Below, one piece after another: positions 33,444 through 45,438 of a stretch of 64,000 bases of DNA (position 1 is its first letter; each line of letters opens with the position of its first letter). The notes under the pieces were generated by a model, which was not told the DNA's origin, ran no database searches, and saw only the letters and a program-made list of their open reading frames with translations. Source of the DNA: Rhabditophanes sp. KR3021 (taxonomy: Eukaryota; Nematoda; Chromadorea; Rhabditida; Alloionematidae); NCBI GenBank assembly GCA_963281155.1, contig CAUJLY010000004.1, positions 124,001 to 188,000 on the forward strand, given 5' to 3'. Position numbers and translations under genes: made by a program.

Positions 33444-36400
33444 ATGGAGGAGAAACCTACGACGACGACGTTGTCGACTATTGCTATCAGTGCCAAAAAC
33501 AATGCTACTATTGTGTTGGCAATGCTGAAGGTACTTTTTTACTTCAAAATATCTTTCTAACCAAATTTAGAGCATTGATTATATTGAACTGCGAATCACC
33601 GAAATGAAACCAGGTCTCCTTGAGATTGGGGGAAACCTAGGCAAATCAACGACACTCCTGGCTCTACACAACGATCTAATGGCACGACTAAGTTCAAAGC
33701 AAGACCAAGTTGACGAATTACTGAACAGAGCCAATCAATTAGTTGGGGAACAAAAAAATACAGACATCATCGTGTATGAGGCAATGGCGGAAAGTTTAGC
33801 TGTGGCATGGAAAGAATTGATGCGTAGGCTTGAGATGAGGGGATATCTACTCAAAGATAACGTCACTTTTTATCAACTTGTTGGTAAACACGAGGAAGTT
33901 TGTGAACAGGTTGGTTGGTATAGTAGAACTTAGGTGTTTCTAAAGCTATTTATTTGAATTATTGGCATAGTATCACAGAAATATCTGTAGTCACTCATTG
34001 TGGCAAACAGAAACAAAAGATTACATTTATTTAACTGTGCGAAGTAATTTTAAGTACTACCAAACAGTTATTTGAATCTAATTTTAAGTGTGAGATTTGT
34101 TTTGTGTATTTTAACATAATTAGGATTATGCTCAATATAATCAGAATGGAATAAATATATATCATTTTGATAATAATTGCACGCATCAATTATAATAAAA
34201 ATGTTTTGAACACTGACAAAATATATATCTTTTTGATACATCCTCATTCATGAAATGTTTTGTAGATTAAAAGCATGATCAAGCAAGGCCACAAAACTCA
34301 ACTTAGTGAAGCTATGAATGAGATTTTGGATTTGACTTGTGAAGTTGTTGACATTGGAACCTGGATCATTACTCAAGTAAGGACATTGGGGGCGCTTTCT
34401 GATGACACGGAAACGTGCAAAGATATTGTTACAGCTTGTTTGGCCGTTGAGAGAGCAATGTTGGGAGTTAATAGCAATTGGGAGTCCGTGGAGGAGATCA
34501 AGACAAAGGATCAACAGCAACAGGAAGAGGATGAGAGAATGATTCCGATGGCCATTGAAAGAAGCAGGGAAATTCCAAAGGAAAAAGATTTAGTGGATGA
34601 GATTAATGAGATTGAAAAGTGGCTCCACCGCACTCAGACAACTTTCCAAAAAAATCCTAATCTGGCGTCTGATTTGATCAAAGACACCAAGGGCCAAAGA
34701 TTGGCCTTGTCTAAGGTTATTTCCTACATAGACGTCGAACCACAATACTACCACTTAACTGCCAGAACCACTAACTTAATGAAGAATATTGAGTCTTTCC
34801 TAAGATTGCTAGAAAACAATCAAAATGGACATTCTAGATTCAACCAATTCATGACTGCTTCTGATTTACTCATCAATCAACTAGACTCAATTGCCAATGA
34901 ATTAAAAAACGCAACAATTGCAATTGCGGGAGAATTAGCTCCTTTGGCTAGGACGAAATGCAAGGCTTTACTTGATTTCGGAAATGATTTAATCAAGAAA
35001 CATATTGAAGTTGACATTGTTCAGAAGAGAGGAAACGATTTGCAAAGAAAACTTAGTCAGATTGAATTAATGGCTGACCGGATCATCTTGGGCCAGCAAA
35101 ATTCGGTCAAAAGTGCCTTGGACAGAATTCAGACTTGGTGTGCCGTTCAAGATGACTTCCTACTAAAAAACTCCAACATGGGAAATGATGCTGCCTCAGC
35201 TGGCAAATTCCTTGCCATCTACGAAAAATTAAGTAGAGAAGTTATTTCAAAGCAACAGGAACTTTATGCCCTAACAAGTCAAGTTTCTGATGCACAAATT
35301 CAGGACAAATACAATCAAAGTTATCGTCTTTTGGAAAATTTGACCAGAAGTGTTGAGAATAGACTTAGACTTGCCAATACATTCAATCAAGTCCAAAAGT
35401 TTTCAAGAGAATTGGATGGGTCATTCAATTCGCTTTCTAATTTGTTGAAGAGTAATAAGGATTTTAGTGATGCCAAGGTCGCTAATCAAATGGTCAATGT
35501 TTTTCATATGATTCAGGAGACGTTGGGTTAGTTTGAAAATAGTCTTTCATATTTATGTGTACATTTTTCTTTTTTTGCTATTTAGGACAAGAAAGACACC
35601 AGGCTCAAAAGTTCATCGCTGCCATTACTGAAGTTGAAGATGAAACTTTGGATAAAGAAGCAGCGATCGAGGCAGCCTCTGTCATCCAAGAAGTTCATTC
35701 CCAGAGGTTGTCTGAAATCGGAGAGCAATGGCAAAATTGGCAAATGGAAAGAACCAAGATTGTGGATAGTGTCTCTAAGGTTGAAAGTATTCAATGCTGG
35801 CAAGAGGAAACAATTGAGTTGATTAGGACACTGGAACATCGGATGGATAATGTTAGGAACGAGGAAGAAACCCAAATGATCGAGACTACCTTAAGGCGGT
35901 TGGAGGATATCGTTCCAGCTGGCAGTCAACAGGTTAAGAGTATCCAAGAGGTCAAGTCTCAAAAAGTTTACGACATCCTCCGTAACCAAGAGATGATTGA
36001 AAGGAAAAAAGAAGAGTTGTCAAAGAAGCATCACGGACGCCCTCAAACAACTCAATTTCACACTATTCAACAAGAGAAACTGACCGCAACAAGGCAAGTG
36101 CCTCCGACTTACCGTACTGAAGTAAGTGAGGTTCAAGAGACAGTCGATGTACAAACAGAACAACCACCTCCTCCTCAACAAAAAACAGTAACCGAACAAA
36201 GTCAAACCACTTATCGTCAAGAACAAAAGGTCCAGGAAGAAAGGGAGGAGATTTGCCGTGAACAGGAAACAGAAAAGCAACGTCAAGAAGAAATCAGAAA
36301 AGATTACGGGCAAGAAGAAAGTGTAAGTGAAAGTGTGACCGAAATCAGAGAATGGCAACAAGAAACAACAGCCAAAATTGAATGCATCAAAAGTGAAATT

Positions 36401-39400
36401 GCCACCATCACCACTGACTCCCAAGTTGCCTTGATCGAGGAAGGTGTCAAGACAATCGAACGAGCCCTGCCACTACTATCTCAAAAGATTGCCACCATCA
36501 AATCTCCCGAAGTAAGGGAAGTCGTCGAAAGGCAACAAGAAATGGTAAGTGACTTGACCTGTGTCAAGAAAGACTTCCACATCGCCAAACAACGTTACCA
36601 AATAAGAAAACAGGTTGACGTTGAGCAGGAAGAGATGATCGAAGAAATTGTTAGTTGGCAACAAGAGACTAATAAGCAAGTTGAGATGGTTAAGGAGGAG
36701 TTGGCAAGTATTAAGAATGAGGGACAAATGGCTGTTATTGAGAATGTTATAACTAAGATCGAAAAGGCGTTGCCAATTATTAAAAAACAAATTGCTACTA
36801 TCATCCAACAAGCTCCTTATCAGACAGCTAAGTTGATAAATGTAATGCAGGACCAGCAACAAATAGAAGAACAAATTAGTATTGTTAGGAGGGACTTTTA
36901 TTACGAAAACGAACGTCAAAAGGAATGTAAGCAAGTCGAGGAGCAGGAAAGAGAAGTCATCGAGGAGGTAACTCAATGGCAAACTGAGCTTGTTACCAAG
37001 ATAGAAGCCTTGAAAGTGGAAGTCAGTCTTCTAAGGACAACTGTGCAAGTGGCTAAAGCCGAGGAAGTAATTGCTTCCATCGATAGAGCTATGCCAATCA
37101 TCAAGAAAAGACTTGGTGTGTTGATTGAACAATCTCCTATTCAAACTGCCCAACTTGTTCTGAATTTCCAAAGACAAATTGAAGAAACTTTCTCCACTAT
37201 TAAAGAGGACTTTTATGCTGCTCGCGAACGTGTCTCTGCAGAACCAGAAACCACGGACATTACAAAGAGTACTGAAGAAGTTGAGAAGCTTCAGAGTGAA
37301 ACGTTGAAGAAAATTGAAATGTTCATGGATGAATTGTCTGTTATAAAAACGGAAGTCCAGGCTGCTCAGGTTGAGGAGATAGTTGCCAAGATTGGGAGAG
37401 CTTTGCCAATCATTAGAAAAAGACTGGCCACAATCACAGCTCAATCACCACTCAAAAGTGCCGTCTTAATCGAAATGGAGAAGAAACAAGTTTACATCGA
37501 AGAACAAGCTACGACCTTAACTGAGCGCTTTAACATTGTCAAAGACAAAGTCATTAAAGAGCAAAAGAAAGAAGTAGGAGAGTTAGTTGAGTGGCAAAAG
37601 TGTACTGAAACTCAAATCGCTCAGCTAAGAGATGAAATGAGCACCATCACTACTGACGTACAAGCCGCCAAAATCGAAGAGGTATTTGGACAAATCCAAC
37701 GTGCTTTTCCTATGATTAAAAAAAGAATTGCAACTGTTATCCAACAAACATCCGTCCAGAGTGCTCATCTCGTCGATTTAATCAAAAAACAGAAGGTAAT
37801 TGAGGAAGAAAGTTTGTTTTGTATTCGGGAAATTATCAACTTACGCAGATCTCTCCCAGACGAAGGTGTGGTCAGGGAACGCAAAAAGGTAACTGAAGAG
37901 ATTGAGGAATGGCAAGTTGAGACAAAGAAGGCACTTGACATGGTTGCCAGTGAAATATCCATACTCAAGACACCCATTCAAGTGTCGAAGATTGAGAATA
38001 TCATCTACAAGATAGAGTCCTCCCTCCCATTGATCAAACACAAATTGGCCGCTTTGATCGAGCAATCACCACTCCAGCATGCTGAAATGATCGATCTAGT
38101 CAGAAAACAGAAGGTAATTGAGGAGCAGACGTTGCTTGTTAAAGAAGAATTTTTTACGATCTGCCAAGCTCTGCCTAGCCACGTCTCCTCAGAACACAAA
38201 AAGATGAGGGAAGAAATTACGGTTTGGCAATCTGATTCGAGGATGAAGATGATCGAGGCTAAAAATAAACTGACCCGCATCACAACTGAAACTGAAGTCG
38301 CTGAAGTCGAAGATGTAATTGCAAAGATTGAAAAAGCTATTCCAATCGTCAAATCAAAAGTCACAATTATAGCTGCTGAACCCTCTCCCATAACGAAACA
38401 ACTTTTAAATACTCAGCGAATTATCGAGGAAGAAGTATTAATTATTAAAGAAGAAATTCAGAATATCAGAGTTGCCTTTGAAAGTGACCAGCTCAAAAGA
38501 ACGATTGAGGAAGTTTCGAGGTGGCAAGTTGATTCTTTAACTATTCTCGAGGATTTAAAATCAAAGCTTTTTAAAAGGGATGTTGTTGTTGATGAAAAGA
38601 ATGTTGAGAGTGTGATCAGTAACATCGAAACGACTGTTCCTTACATAAAGAGACAAATTGGTAAAATTACTGAGATTGAAAGAGTCGCTAAGGTACCAGA
38701 AGTTGCTAGTATTGTCAAAAGACAGAAAGTGATCGAAGATGAGGTGGTCATAATAAAAGAAGAGTTCGAGACGATTAAAAAAGCCACGATGACAACGGAA
38801 GAGATTACTATTTGGCAAGTTGATACTTTAGAAAGAATTGAAAACATCAAAAATCGTTTGTTCAAAATCTCAAGCAATGAAGACATCAATGAGTTTGGAT
38901 CCAAAATTGAAAAAGTAGAGACTTCAGTTGTTCAAATGAGACCAAGCATTTCTTCTTATATCTCCAAAATTGATGCCAAGACACCAAAGGAAATCGAGAT
39001 TGTCAATAGACAAAGAGTTATCGAAGAAGAAACTATTATCTTAAAAGATGAATTTGAAAAAATCCGTTACAAAGTAAGATCTACCTCCGAAAGTGCAAGT
39101 GACCATAAGAAGCATGTTGAAGAGATAACAATGATGCAAGTTGATGTTTTGGAAAGAATCAGAACCATCAAAGATGCCATTCCTACCATTCAAACTGAAG
39201 AAGTCGCTATTCAAGTCGAGGAAGATGTCGTCAAAGTCGAGAACGCCGTCCCCCTAATCAAACACAAAATTGATGCAATTTCCAATCAAACAGTCAGACC
39301 TTCATCCAAGCCAATTAATTTGATAATGCGTCAAAATATAATTGAAGAGGAAACGTATGTTTATTTAAAAAAAGGAAACATTAATTATCTCAAATATTGA

Positions 39401-42257
39401 ATTAGATTGTATAGTTGAGTGGCCACATTAATGCACTTTCCATACTTGACGTTAGTTCTTTGATCAATCTACTGAAACCTTAGTGGCAAAATTAAAATTT
39501 ACTTGCATGATTTGACTTTACTGTGAACACTCCACGACACATGCAAATAAAAAATAGTTTAATGTAACGAATGGTTGCAATAATAGTTGAAGGTGTTAAG
39601 ATACCAATTATAGCGTATGAATTCATTTCACGAATCTAAAATCTTTTTATTAAGTATCATGTTAATTGTTAACTTACACACATTTTATAATAATAATAAC
39701 ATTTATTTGGTTCAGGCTTTTAATCAGGGATCAAATTGACAAAATACTCCAACAGTTTAATCCAACACGTGTTACTGTTGATGAAGTGTTTATTGTTGAA
39801 AGTATGGAGGAGCAAATTGCTATCAGACCAAGAATAGTCACCCCATTAATGGATATGATTACACAAGAAGGAACTAAAGTCAACATTATGGCTACTCTTT
39901 CTGGCGGCCAACCTGAAACCATCAAATGGAAAAAGGATGGGAAGGAATTGAAAGGTAACGACAAAATTAAAATGACTTGCAAGAATGGAGTCGCCACAAT
40001 GACTATTGAGGAAGTCTTCATCGAAGATGCTGCTTGTTATACGCTCCTTGTCAGCAATACCTCTGGCGCAGATGAATCGTCTGCCACGGTCGTTGTGGTT
40101 CCCATCAAAAGCTCCAAAGAACCTTCTCCAGAACCATGTAAACCATACTTCAAAAAACAATTAACCACTACCACGGTTGAAGAAGGAGAAACGATTGTTT
40201 TAGATTGTGTGATCTTTGCTAAACCTGAACCAACTGTCCTCTGGCACAAGTCAACCAAAGAAGAAGAGGAAACACTAATTGTTGAAGATGACAGGACTAC
40301 TTTGAGATATGTTGAGGATCATTGTACTTTGACGATCAAAAATAGCAAAGTTGAAGATTCGTCTTTGTATAAATGCACTGCCACAAATATTAATGGTGAA
40401 AGTGTCAATTTCTGTAAAGTTAATGTTAGGAAGTCGACAAAGCAAAAGTCAACTCCCCCCGCAACTTTGCCTAAGCCAAAAACTTTTGTTCTACCATCTC
40501 CTCCCGCCTTTATTCCAAGTTTGACGAATGTCCATGCCATAGAAGGGTCATCGGCTGAATTTAAAGTAAAAATCTGTGCTGAGCCAACTCCAACCGTTGT
40601 GTGGACTTTCAACGGCCAGCCATTAGTTCAAACAAAAAATGTTAGAATCCTGAATGAGGAAGAAGGATGGAGCAGAGTGGTTATTGAAAAAGTTGTGAGC
40701 GACGTGGTTGGGCTGTACACAGTGAAAGCGACCAACTCATTAGGAGAAGCCCATTCGGGTGGTACTCTTTCAATGAAATCAAACGAAGACAATATTTCGC
40801 GAGACTTTACAGATGAAGAGTACGCTTTCCAGTCCAAATCAACTGACTTAATATCGAGATCTAAGCAATTTTTGCAAGATCATGGTGGTTATTATACGGA
40901 CGGCGGTTTTACTGCAACTCCCACCCCTCCTCCAGTCCCTCAACACCGCATCAATCAAAGTATTACGGAGGATTTTATGGAAGTTGAACACCACGAAATT
41001 GGGTTGTCACCAACTGCTACTTATCCTCAATTTGTCAAACCTTTCCCTAATGAGTTTACCTTTAATGAGGGGGAATCTAGTCGATTAGAGTGTGTTTTGA
41101 TTGGGAGTCCGAGGTAAGTCAATTAATACATTCAGCTATCAATTAACTTTTCTTTTAGACCAAAAGTGGAATGGTACTTCAACGAGTCCCGAATTATAAG
41201 CAATCCAAATAATATTGAATTCGTAAATCGTGGCGACACATACGCAATCCAAATAAAACAGCCCAAATTCGAGCATTCCGGATATTACAAAATTTGTGCC
41301 GTCAATGTAAAAGGTTCAACCGAAAGTACGGTTGTCATTCATATACGTCCAAGGTCAATGATACCAACTCCGACTAGATCCTCACAACGACCTGCTTTCT
41401 GGAGGGAACACACCAGTAGTCAAGATAAGGGAGGAGAATTGTATAGAAATGTCTTAAAGTCCTCAGATTCATTCAGTAGGCATGACAGTAAAAGTGAACA
41501 AGAGACCGTTTCTTTGAAAAAAAGTAAACTCGAAGGACAGCCACCTCATTTTTCAACAACTTTGTCCTCTGCTATTACTACGATTGGTGAAGGTGTTGTC
41601 TTCAAAGGAAATGTAAACTCGTATCCTGGATGCGATATTGTTTGGACGAAGAATGGAGTTGACATGAAATTCGAGGAAAATAGAATCATTCCAAGCTTCA
41701 ATAATGGTGAAGTAAAGTTAACTTTTACCTCGACTTCTATTGAAGATTCTGCAACATACGTCTGCAAAGCAACAAATTCCTTGGGGTTAGCTACCTCTAG
41801 TGCTCAATTAGTTGTCAGGCCAAAGACATTGCCTCCGGACTTCTTAAAGAGACTAATCTCAGAAGAAGCTGTTAGCGGAGAGAGTTTAGAATGGAACATC
41901 AAAGTCATCGGAGACCCCTTTCCGAGTGTCAAAATTTCCCTGAACGGAAAAGAACTAATCAGTGGGCAAAATGGTTTCTTTGTCAGAAAGGGAGAAAATG
42001 GATGTTACAAAATCCTCATTCCCATCCTGGACCAAAGTCACGCCGGCCAATACGCAGTAATCCTCGAAAACACGGTCGGAGAGTCGTCTTCCTGCTGCGA
42101 TCTGGTTGTCCGATCAAGTGACCAAGCTCCTGGCAGTTACTTTCATTTCACAAAAGTGACTGAGGGCACCAAAATTGGGGACAACGAGATTACAAAGAAT
42201 AAAGTCTTTAGTATTGAATCACCCAAAACTACTGCTAACGAACGCTCATTATATTGA
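33444..42257 (+). CDS. CCDC141-like giant: spectrin-like repeat array plus six Ig domains
   Basis: Six exons (33444-33530, 33571-33909, 34266-35526, 35586-39354, 39716-41113, 41159-42257), all phases consistent, total 7953 nt, 2650 residues. The N-terminus (STIAISAKNNATIVLAMLK, then LLEIGGN and VYEAMAESLAVAWKELMRRL) resembles vertebrate CCDC141/CAMDI, a spectrin-repeat protein. Exon 3 is coiled-coil/spectrin-like. Exon 4 holds a Gln/Glu-rich spacer and a tandem array of roughly 100-residue helical units. Exons 5-6 encode six I-set Ig domains (about 39836-40110, 40130-40430, 40500-40780, 41020-41350, 41540-41815, 41825-42115), each with the typical WxK/WxF core and DxAxYxC-like end, some lacking one cysteine. 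No signal peptide or membrane helix: probably an intracellular cytoskeletal or sarcomeric scaffold. The last intron before the Ig part is 361 nt. Confidence 0.88.
36340..39770 (+). repeat. ten tandem spectrin-like protein repeats
   Basis: Units begin with a WQ (or related) motif at about 36351, 36654, 36974, 37285, 37590, 37908, 38222, 38519, 38810 and 39131, giving periods of 291-321 nt (97-107 residues). Each unit reads approximately WQxET..KIE, then QVA.IEE, IE.ALPIIKK.IATI, QSP.Q.A.L and KQK.IEE..., followed by EEF. A more divergent unit lies upstream near 35797. The pattern predicts three helices per unit. The seventh intron-free kilobase before 39354 implies expansion by internal duplication. 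Confidence 0.85.
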
Positions 42258-42463
42258 AGAATGAAATTAATTACCTGCATACACCTTTTAATAATAATTT
42301 TAATTAACAATAAGATAGTCATTTGATGGTTTTGATAAGTTTAAATTTTATGTTTTTAATAAATTTGAATTTTATGTTTTTAATAACTTTAAATTTTATG
42401 CTTTAATATCCAAATTTCTGTTCTTTATAACTTCAAAGATATAAATAAATTTAGGTTCCGTTC
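42258..42463 (+). promoter_or_regulatory. intercistronic region with poly(A) signals and trans-splice acceptor
   Basis: Only 206 bp separate the stop of the giant Ig gene from the ATG of the PDZ gene. The interval holds AATAAA-type signals (near 42357 and 42439) and ends with AATTTAG, 11 bases before the ATG. This is the layout of nematode operons resolved by trans-splicing. Confidence 0.5.
42336..42407. repeat. 24-bp tandem repeat, three copies
   Basis: Three AT-rich 24-bp units of the form TAAxTTTxAATTTTATGTTTTTAA occur in the space between the giant Ig gene and the PDZ gene; the third copy is imperfect. Confidence 0.75.
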
Positions 42464-43387
42464 ATGCTATCAAGTTTCACCTACCGAATCACTCTCCCCA
42501 TCCCCGAGGATCCAGACAATGAAGTGGGGTTGAACTTCAACAATGATTTGATTATTACCAAGCCATCTAGTAACCCAGACATCGCTAAATGCATCTACTT
42601 TGGAGACTTGCTCCTTTCACTGGATGGAGTTGAATTGAGGGAGAAAGGTGATTATGAGGCCATTATCACAAAATTAGCAGGAAGTTCTGTTGAGTTCACC
42701 TTTCAGAGAATCAATACCACCTCGCCTCAAGTATTTCCTCTTCATTGCTTGAATGCAGAAAGACAAAGCAGACTCAATCTAAGTCGTGGATACTTGTACT
42801 TTGCTGTGGACATCATACAGAAGGAAGAAGCAAATGAAATCGGCCTATTCGTCAAGCACCATCAGAATCGAGTCATCGTCACCAAAATCAAACCCAATAC
42901 CTTAACTTCTGACTATTTAGTTGGTGGTGACATTATTTTGGATGTAGATGGAATAAGAGTAAGCGACAAGAAAGTATTGTGCAACTTAGTGATCGCTAAT
43001 CTCAAAAGGTACGGACGTTGTAATCTCATCATCCAAAGACCAAATAGTGTGGAAAGCGAAAATTGGTCTGAATCAGCTATGATTGCCTTTATCGACACTT
43101 CACCTTCAGTCAAAATGTTGGAGGACGTTCAACGTATTGCTGGGAAAATTCGTAAAGAGTTGATTTTGAAGAAGGGTGTGGAAAGGGACATGAAATCAAT
43201 CTTAGTCAAACATGGAGAAAATAAAGACTACAATGAGGTGTCTAGAGTAACTTTCAATGACGACAAAGTCATATTTGATATCGCAAGTGATGCTTCCGGC
43301 GGGACTTTGAGAAAGGTCAAACGATCAGCTAAGAAGATGAAACGGACCAGGAGCAAAAGTAGAAGTTATATCAAAAACAGATATTAA
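42464..43387 (+). CDS. two-PDZ-domain protein
   Basis: A single-exon 307-residue protein. PDZ1 (about 7-85) has DNEVGLNF as the carboxylate-binding loop and GDLLLSLDGVELREKG. PDZ2 (about 108-190) has NEIGLFVKH and VGGDIILDVDGIRVSDKK. A linker follows, then a strongly basic C-terminus (TLRKVKRSAKKMKRTRSKSR) that could bind membranes or nucleic acid. No signal peptide or membrane helix. It belongs by architecture to the nematode family of small tandem-PDZ proteins; the ligand is unknown. It lies 0.2 kb downstream of the giant Ig gene on the same strand, with an acceptor just before the ATG, so the two probably form an operon. Confidence 0.85.
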   Translation: MLSSFTYRITLPIPEDPDNEVGLNFNNDLIITKPSSNPDIAKCIYFGDLLLSLDGVELREKGDYEAIITKLAGSSVEFTFQRINTTSPQVFPLHCLNAERQSRLNLSRGYLYFAVDIIQKEEANEIGLFVKHHQNRVIVTKIKPNTLTSDYLVGGDIILDVDGIRVSDKKVLCNLVIANLKRYGRCNLIIQRPNSVESENWSESAMIAFIDTSPSVKMLEDVQRIAGKIRKELILKKGVERDMKSILVKHGENKDYNEVSRVTFNDDKVIFDIASDASGGTLRKVKRSAKKMKRTRSKSRSYIKNRY

Positions 43388-44563
43388 TTTTGTCCTCAAA
43401 AAATGTTGCTATAATTATTTGTTTTGCATATTATGTAATTTTGTAATTTTTTGTGTGCAAGCAATTGTTAAAATCAAATTTTCTTATGTGCATGTATTAT
43501 AAATTAAAGTAAGCATGATTAGAATAAGAGCCAAAAATAGTAGAAAGAGCTTGGTTTCACATATAGATATTTGGCAATTAATCGTCGGAGAAGAACAGAA
43601 TGCATCATCTCTAAAAAATATGTCTTTTTATTCATAAATACATAGATCTTATAAGAGGAGTTATTTAAAGTATTAATTTGTATATTGTTTATCTTTGAAT
43701 ATAATGTGTACTATTCTTTTTGGTTTGCTTTCAATGTTGCATTTAGAATCACATGAGTATTATGTAATTTCAGTAAAAAGCCATTTGGATATATGAGGAG
43801 TGTGTAAAAACTTGATTTGTTCTCTTAAAATGGTCAATATCACCTTTTTTAACAAAAGTAAAACACAAGCCTGATTCCAGTTCAAAAAAGTTAAGTAAGC
43901 CAACAATTTATGCAGGGTATGTCAATTTAAAGACATCCACATATCTGATAAAAACGTATAGGTCAGCATAAGTGGCCTAATAACTTATCTTTTGTACTTA
44001 CATTTTCCTTATTTTTGTCTAATCATCAATCTATTTCAATACACGAACTAATAATTTTTACTTCCCCATCATTGTTACCTTTTATCAACTAAAAATTAAA
44101 CAAAATTATCTGTTTAAAATTGACCTTCTTAGGGTCATTAAATATTTTCATCAGACATATGTTTCATCAAAGGAAATCAAAGATCAAGTACCATTTGTAA
44201 GTAAAATTACTTAGGTCAAAAATAATTATTAAAAATTAAATTTAATACATTTTTATTTGTAAAGATTATCAAAACACAGATACAATTACATAAAACCGAT
44301 TTACATGAAAGCACAATCAAGATTACAAAAAACAAATTAAATAAAGACATTTAGTTGGGTAAGCTTTTATTTGTTAAATTATTTTTTATTAATAGAAATG
44401 ACAAAGCTTCATTTAATCATTAATTACTATCATAAGAACTTTTGGAAACGCTGGAACTCTTGTGTTGCCAGTCAAGGGGGGATTTATTACTTAATTCCAT
44501 AGTTTCGCCCATGCAGATTAAATTTTCAATGAATTCCTTATAATTCAATGAGCTTTTTATAAT
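43388..44563. other. intergenic, nothing recognised
   Basis: The stretch lies between convergent genes (PDZ gene and kinase remnant). It is AT-rich with short frames only and no RNA gene seen. Confidence 0.4.
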
Positions 44564-45381
44564 CTATTTTTTGTCTCTTAAGTCACCAACACCCCTGATT
44601 AATTCTCTGTAAGGGCCTGGTAGGCAATTTGGTAGCCTAGTTTTCATGGTCTTGCTCAAGTAAGTTTCCTTACTTGCTGCAATCTCACTCGGACTATTCA
44701 TCTTAATCTTTGTGGACAATTTCTATAAAATGGTTTAAAATTCAATTTTCAAATTTACAAATCTATTTCATGCGGGAAACGAATAGACTCCAGCCTCTGC
44801 TTACCAATTCTCCAAACGTGTTCACACTGAATGCCTCTAGCCCACCAATATCATTGTTTTTCTTCACATCATTCAGACTTTTTCCAATCAACTGCATACA
44901 CAGGAGATTGTGGTGTATTCTGCAGTCACGATCGTCGGGATTAGCTTTCTGCTGCCCAGAGTCGACGTACTCCAGAAAGTGTTCCCATTTTTTCTTTGGG
45001 AGGTCATGCAAAGCGCTAAAGACAGTCTCTTTCCATGGCAAACATTTTGGATGGTTACTTACACCGGCAACGGGAACAATCTCGGTCTTTACGCCATACT
45101 CTCTATTCTTTTTGGAAAAACTTGCTAACACACCATTCCGAATCCACCTAAATGTTAAATAAAGATTTGTATATTCAAATGCACTTACCTTTTCCCGAAA
45201 CCTTGATCACCTCATAACTATCCTTTTTGAGGCTGGTAACATACCCAGAAGTCGGTAGTTTTTCATTGCTTTTACTCTTCTTTCTCCCTTTAGAAAGGTT
45301 ATTTTTGAAGCGATATAATTTGAATATAATAAAAAATTTGAATTGACAAAAACCAACTTTAATAAGTTTAAACGTGTTCAT
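44564..45381 (-). pseudogene. casein-kinase-1/TTBK-like kinase remnant
   Basis: Three exon-like parts (45381-45189, 45147-44805, 44722-44564) have good splice sites. Exon 1 ends, and exon 2 begins, with a Gly-rich loop YEVIKVSGKGGFGMV typical of the nematode CK1/tau-tubulin kinase group. Right after it the frame breaks (TGT TAG); one added base restores a chain with YGVKTEIVP (catalytic Lys context), KLPWKE-like helix C and LLCMQLIGKSLNDVKK (hinge and helix D). Exon 3 then jumps to an end-of-domain segment (LPNCLPGPYRELIRGVG). The catalytic HRD loop, DFG and activation segment are absent. It is either a pseudogene or a truncated pseudokinase with an assembly indel. Confidence 0.6.
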
Positions 45382-45438
45382 ATGAATCACTTTTGAAGAA
45401 GACTTTCACAACAACGATACTTAGTCTATACAATCATC

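Noticed and set aside
35582..38904. Many minus-strand open frames of 70-170 codons across the giant gene
   Set aside because: They lie opposite a continuous repeat-bearing coding frame and have no domain or splice support.
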